A program made the position numbers and the translations under genes. A stretch of 64,000 nt of DNA, from NCBI GenBank assembly GCA_964529175.1, contig CAZGVO010000006.1, forward strand, positions 124,001-188,000, written 5' to 3'. Within the stretch, counting starts at the first letter, position 1. Every line of letters begins with the position of its first letter. This document shows positions 62,401-64,000 of this stretch, one piece after another. The notes beneath the pieces are model-generated. The model saw nothing but the letters and a program-made list of their open reading frames with translations. It ran no database searches and had not been told where the DNA came from. Source of the DNA: JAAFJM01 sp964529175 (lineage in GTDB: Bacteria; Bacteroidota; Bacteroidia; UKL13-3).

Positions 62401-62813
62401 ACGCAACTTCTATTATTGATTATATGTTCCGCATGTTGGGTTTTGAATATTTGGGTAGAGAAGATTTTATACAAGTGCCACCCACAGAAAGTCAGCGCAG
62501 TATGTTGGCCATTAACCAACATCGCCATGTAATTCATGGTTCAAGTATGGTAAAATCAGAAAGCTTTAGTAATATTGTGGCTGAAAATTCGGTTCAAAAT
62601 ACTACCATTGGCTTTCATAAAATAGAAAAAGCAGTTTTGGCTCCTCAGCCAGTTGCTGTTAACCAAACCATGGAAGCGCAATTAGACCAAGTTAATGAAA
62701 TGAATAAACGCATGGGCGATAGTCCTGCTTGTCCAACTTGTGGCCATATTACCATTCGCAGTGGTGCATGTTATAAATGCTTAAATTGTGGCACGCAAAC
62801 GGGATGTAGCTAA
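59421..62813 (+). CDS. nrdJ: Adenosylcobalamin-dependent (class II) ribonucleotide reductase
   Basis: 1130 residues. The radical-site motif NPCSEYMFLDNTACNLAS places the active-site Cys near 393, and the reactive pair Cys near 183 lies in HACFILSVDDD. KGAPHINPES and GTIGLVMDCDTTGIEPD match the NrdJ core, a TSCPD-type region follows near 950-1040, and the tail carries CPTCGHITI and CYKCLNCGTQTGC, the redox/zinc cysteines. It reduces nucleotides to deoxynucleotides using a B12 radical and needs no oxygen. No class I or III genes are in the window. Confidence 0.96.
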   Translation: MTKSTKKNNLEKGLTISRHFTKDGVSPFDMFEYDYRTSVIKNTNGSVVFELKNVEVPKSWSQVATDVLAQKYFRKAGVPQPDGSLGQETSIKQVAHRMAHCWMKWGEDYGYFNSRNDAQVFYEEMVFMIIGQYAAPNSPQWFNTGLHSSYGIAGKPQGHYFVNPKTGQLEKSTSAYERPQPHACFILSVDDDLVNDGGIMDLWVREARIFKYGSGVGTNYSRIRGSMEKLSGGGTSSGLMSFLKIGDRAAGAIKSGGTTRRAAKMVCLDLDHPEIVEFINWKKDEERKVAALIAAGYPSDYEGEAYATVSGQNSNNSVRIPHAFFTALNEGKNWDLKARTNGKTIKSIPANDMWDMIADAAWACADPGVQYDSTINEWHTCPEGGRINASNPCSEYMFLDNTACNLASLNLMKYFDANTLTFDVKGFEHSSRLWTMVLEISVLMAQFPSKEVAQLSYDYRTLGLGYANLGSMLMIAGIPYDSPKAFAICGAITAILNGVAYQTSAEMAKHLGTFSRYEENKEHMLRVMRNHRYAAYNATEAYEGLSVKPVGIDPKYCPDYLLTAATSAWDKAVQMGEQYGYRNAQATVIAPTGTIGLVMDCDTTGIEPDFALVKFKKLSGGGYFKIINSGVPAALKNLGYNQTEIDAIEKYAIGHATLKGAPHINPESLKFRGFTDEEIEKLDKAAAGAFEIGFAFNQWTLGEECLQRLGYKPEDYNSHTFNLLRKLGFTKTEIEEANDYICGTMTVEGAPYLKDEHLPVFDCANKCGNKGERYIAATGHIRMMAAAQPFLSGAISKTINLPNEATVENIKECYYMSWSLGLKANALYRDGCKLSQPLSNKSDVKDEEEIQETVEAILGEDAHKPVGELSPEQVLEAATAILNRTHDTAFKHKLAGVVARKTLPGKRGGFTQKASVGGQTIFVRTGEYEDGTLGEIFVDLHKEGATLRSLMNCFSIAVSLGLQYGVPLEEYVDKFTFTRFEPAGMVTGHDNIKNATSIIDYMFRMLGFEYLGREDFIQVPPTESQRSMLAINQHRHVIHGSSMVKSESFSNIVAENSVQNTTIGFHKIEKAVLAPQPVAVNQTMEAQLDQVNEMNKRMGDSPACPTCGHITIRSGACYKCLNCGTQTGCS

Positions 62814-62861
62814 ATTGTGATTTGTGATTTTTGAATTATGATTTGTGATTCAATGCCCATT

Positions 62862-63045
62862 GTCGTTGAGCTTGTCCGAAAGCTTTAGTCCGAGACGGCT
62901 TCGGTCATTGAGCGAAGCCGAAATGACATTCGGACGAAATGATACTAATTTTGTTTCGAATGTCTCCGGACATTGAGCGTAGCCGAAATGGCACTAATCA
63001 TATAACTAATGTTCGAGCGTTTCGACAAGCTCAACGACCGAACAT
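62862..63045. repeat. Composite inverted/direct repeat element
   Basis: GTCGTTGAGCTTGTC at 62862-62876 and its inverse (GACAAGCTCAACGAC at 63024-63038) bracket two direct copies of a 26-bp unit, CGGnCATTGAGCGnAGCC..., at 62902-62927 and 62967-62992. CGGCTTCG and CGAAGCCG (62896-62903, 62913-62920) make an internal stem. It resembles dispersed repeats known from many Bacteroidota genomes (from memory). Confidence 0.6.
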
Positions 63046-63107
63046 TATTTAACCAAACACGCCACAATTAACTAGCCCGATGTGGGGGCAATTTTATATA
63101 TAAATTT

Positions 63108-63141
63108 AAAATCCTTGCTTATATAAGCAGGGATTTTTTTA
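63108..63141 (+). terminator. nrdJ terminator, distal
   Basis: A 14-pair stem with one wobble (63108-63121 with 63124-63137), 2-nt loop and T-run, 295 bases after the nrdJ stop. It lies beyond the repeat element, which would be transcribed with nrdJ. Confidence 0.7.
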
Positions 63142-63203
63142 TTTCAAATTATAATATTGTTTTTACAGTTAAAAAATGGAATGTTTGTTTAAAATAAATT
63201 CTT

Positions 63204-63210
63204 TAGTTTG
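63204..63210 (+). promoter_or_regulatory. -7 element of the lipoprotein gene
   Basis: TAGTTTG, one base short of TAnnTTTG, ten bases before the ATG at 63220, with a TTG at 63185-63187. The frame-opening TTG at 63208 is part of this element and is not a likely start. Confidence 0.4.
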
Positions 63211-63219
63211 AGTCAAAGT

Positions 63220-63807
63220 ATGAAAATAAAATTACCTTCCATTATATATTTGTTATTGTTAAGTGTTTTAATAAATGCTTGTAGCAAAGGTTGCCCTGAT
63301 AGCAAACCCATAGAAAGGGGAGTAGATAAAAGCTACTTGCCTTATATTATTCCTTACAGCGATACAAGCACTCGTTTATTTTTAAAAAACGGAAGGGATA
63401 CATTAGTTTTTAAAAGCCAAGGTTTAAAAGAAACAAAAACCTTACAAGGTTCAGGTGGCGAAAGTTGTGATAGATATAATTTACAGCAATACACTCTAAA
63501 AATGGCCGCGAGTGATACAGATTTCTTTCAAATAAATTATTATGCACATTGGCAAGGAATTGCTCTCGTTAATTTTATTATAATTAATTCAATTGATAAA
63601 ATCACTACTGATGAGTATCAATATGCTGCTGAAAATTTTAAAAATTATATAAATCAGCTACCAATTATAAATATAGATGTTCTAAATAATGTATATGATT
63701 CCGTAAGAGTTTTAAAGTCATATTCAAATCTTACAATTTATACAAAACCTGAAACTGGTATTATAAAAATTCAAACCAATAATGCACTTTACGAATTAAT
63801 CAAATAA
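63220..63807 (+). CDS. Putative lipoprotein of unknown function
   Basis: 195 residues from the ATG at 63220 (MKIKLPSIIYL). A lipobox-like LINACSKGC at about 17-25 gives a lipoprotein signal with Cys at 21. The mature part has no recognised domain; it contains GRDTLVFKSQGLKETKTL and beta-rich segments. The gene is convergent with the partial gene at 63818, 10 bases away. Confidence 0.78.
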   Translation: MKIKLPSIIYLLLLSVLINACSKGCPDSKPIERGVDKSYLPYIIPYSDTSTRLFLKNGRDTLVFKSQGLKETKTLQGSGGESCDRYNLQQYTLKMAASDTDFFQINYYAHWQGIALVNFIIINSIDKITTDEYQYAAENFKNYINQLPIINIDVLNNVYDSVRVLKSYSNLTIYTKPETGIIKIQTNNALYELIK

Positions 63808-63817
63808 ACAAAATACC

Positions 63818-64000
63818 CTAATACTGCATCAATTTTATTTCATCGGCATTTCTAAAAAAATGTAATTTCAGTGTTTCACTCGATGTATCGCTGGTGTAAA
63901 CTCCACGGTTAAATACCAAATCATCGTAGCGCATTTTTACATCAAATTTGCCTGTTAAGTGGTTGCTGGTATCGGCACCGGTAAATTCAAATTCTAAAAA
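63818..64000 (-). CDS. C-terminal fragment of a gene running off the right edge
   Basis: A 61-codon open frame from the window edge to a TAG stop at 63818-63820, coding FLEFEFTGADTSNHL and further to NADEIKLMQY. No start is inside the window. The product cannot be recognised. It is 10 bases from the lipoprotein stop and convergent. Confidence 0.65.
   Translation of the reverse strand, partial: FLEFEFTGADTSNHLTGKFDVKMRYDDLVFNRGVYTSDTSSETLKLHFFRNADEIKLMQY

Larger units (their letters stand above)
62814..63219. other. Repeat-rich intergenic region after nrdJ
   Basis: 406 bases without an ORF. It starts with GATTTGTGATT-type low-complexity repeats (62816-62860), continues with the composite inverted repeat at 62862-63045, the terminator at 63108-63141, and the lipoprotein promoter at 63204-63210. 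The composite part is markedly richer in GC than the rest. Confidence 0.6.

Noticed and set aside
62816..63045. CRISPR array
   Set aside because: The repeats are two direct units and inverted pairs, without regular spacers or cas genes.

Overview
The window comes from a Bacteroidota chromosome; I cannot place it to order. It is AT-rich, roughly one-third GC by eye. Six very large secreted proteins fill about 28 kb, and the five with a complete C-terminus end in a type IX secretion (T9SS) type A sorting domain. Many genes have the Bacteroidota promoter pattern (TTG, about 17-22 bases, TAnnTTTG). Other markers agree: a glycine-lipid acyltransferase pair, an AsnRS with a long coiled-coil insert, and DUF6428 in an ars operon. 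I found no tRNA, rRNA, CRISPR array, transposase, integrase or phage gene.

Layout. 1-3147: 3'-truncated beta-helix secreted protein (minus strand). 3392-6780: radC, then an ECF sigma factor, an acyltransferase, a membrane anti-sigma-like protein and a Spy-like periplasmic protein, all minus. 6894-8395: rpsT, an IscA-type Fe-S protein and SprT. 8466-12776: a subtilisin-like T9SS protease behind a small secreted protein. 12902-17168: pssA-purS, then M28 peptidase-flippase-dut. 17242-28903: two divergent giant T9SS proteins. 28957-31483: beta-CASP nuclease, VF530-type protein, potassium channel. 31575-34203: arsenic operon (arsR, DUF6428, acr3, phosphatase-like arsenate reductase). 34290-37823: T9SS protein made of two near-identical halves. 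37901-41312: glsA/glsB and aminopeptidase P. 41547-42808: two orphan genes. 42932-47383: folB, glutaryl-CoA dehydrogenase-like enzyme, bacilliredoxin, ahcY, tspO. 47380-57749: Omp85-like protein, a 2140-residue FG-GAP/PKD T9SS protein, a DUF4421-like protein, asnS. 57991-62813: DUF2167 protein and the B12-dependent ribonucleotide reductase nrdJ. 63220-64000: a lipoprotein and the tail of a convergent gene.

How it fits together. Much of the window supplies the cell surface and exterior (T9SS cargo, outer-membrane barrels, flippase, lipid synthesis), interleaved with housekeeping genes in short operons. Most operons end in long, near-perfect terminator hairpins, several of them bidirectional between convergent genes. 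The clearest regulatory signals are a perfect 16-bp palindrome covering the -7 element of arsR, two 16-bp near-palindromes 32 bp apart in front of tspO, a hairpin in the rpsT leader, and a terminator-like hairpin holding the start codon of the gene after asnS.

No complete, clearly new system stands out. The best candidates are the tspO operators, the orphan pair at 41547-42808, the structured terminator-ended region before nrdJ, and the sigma-factor operon with an embedded acyltransferase. Three promoter-like or intergenic sites also carry GC-richer inverted repeats that look like dispersed genomic repeat families.
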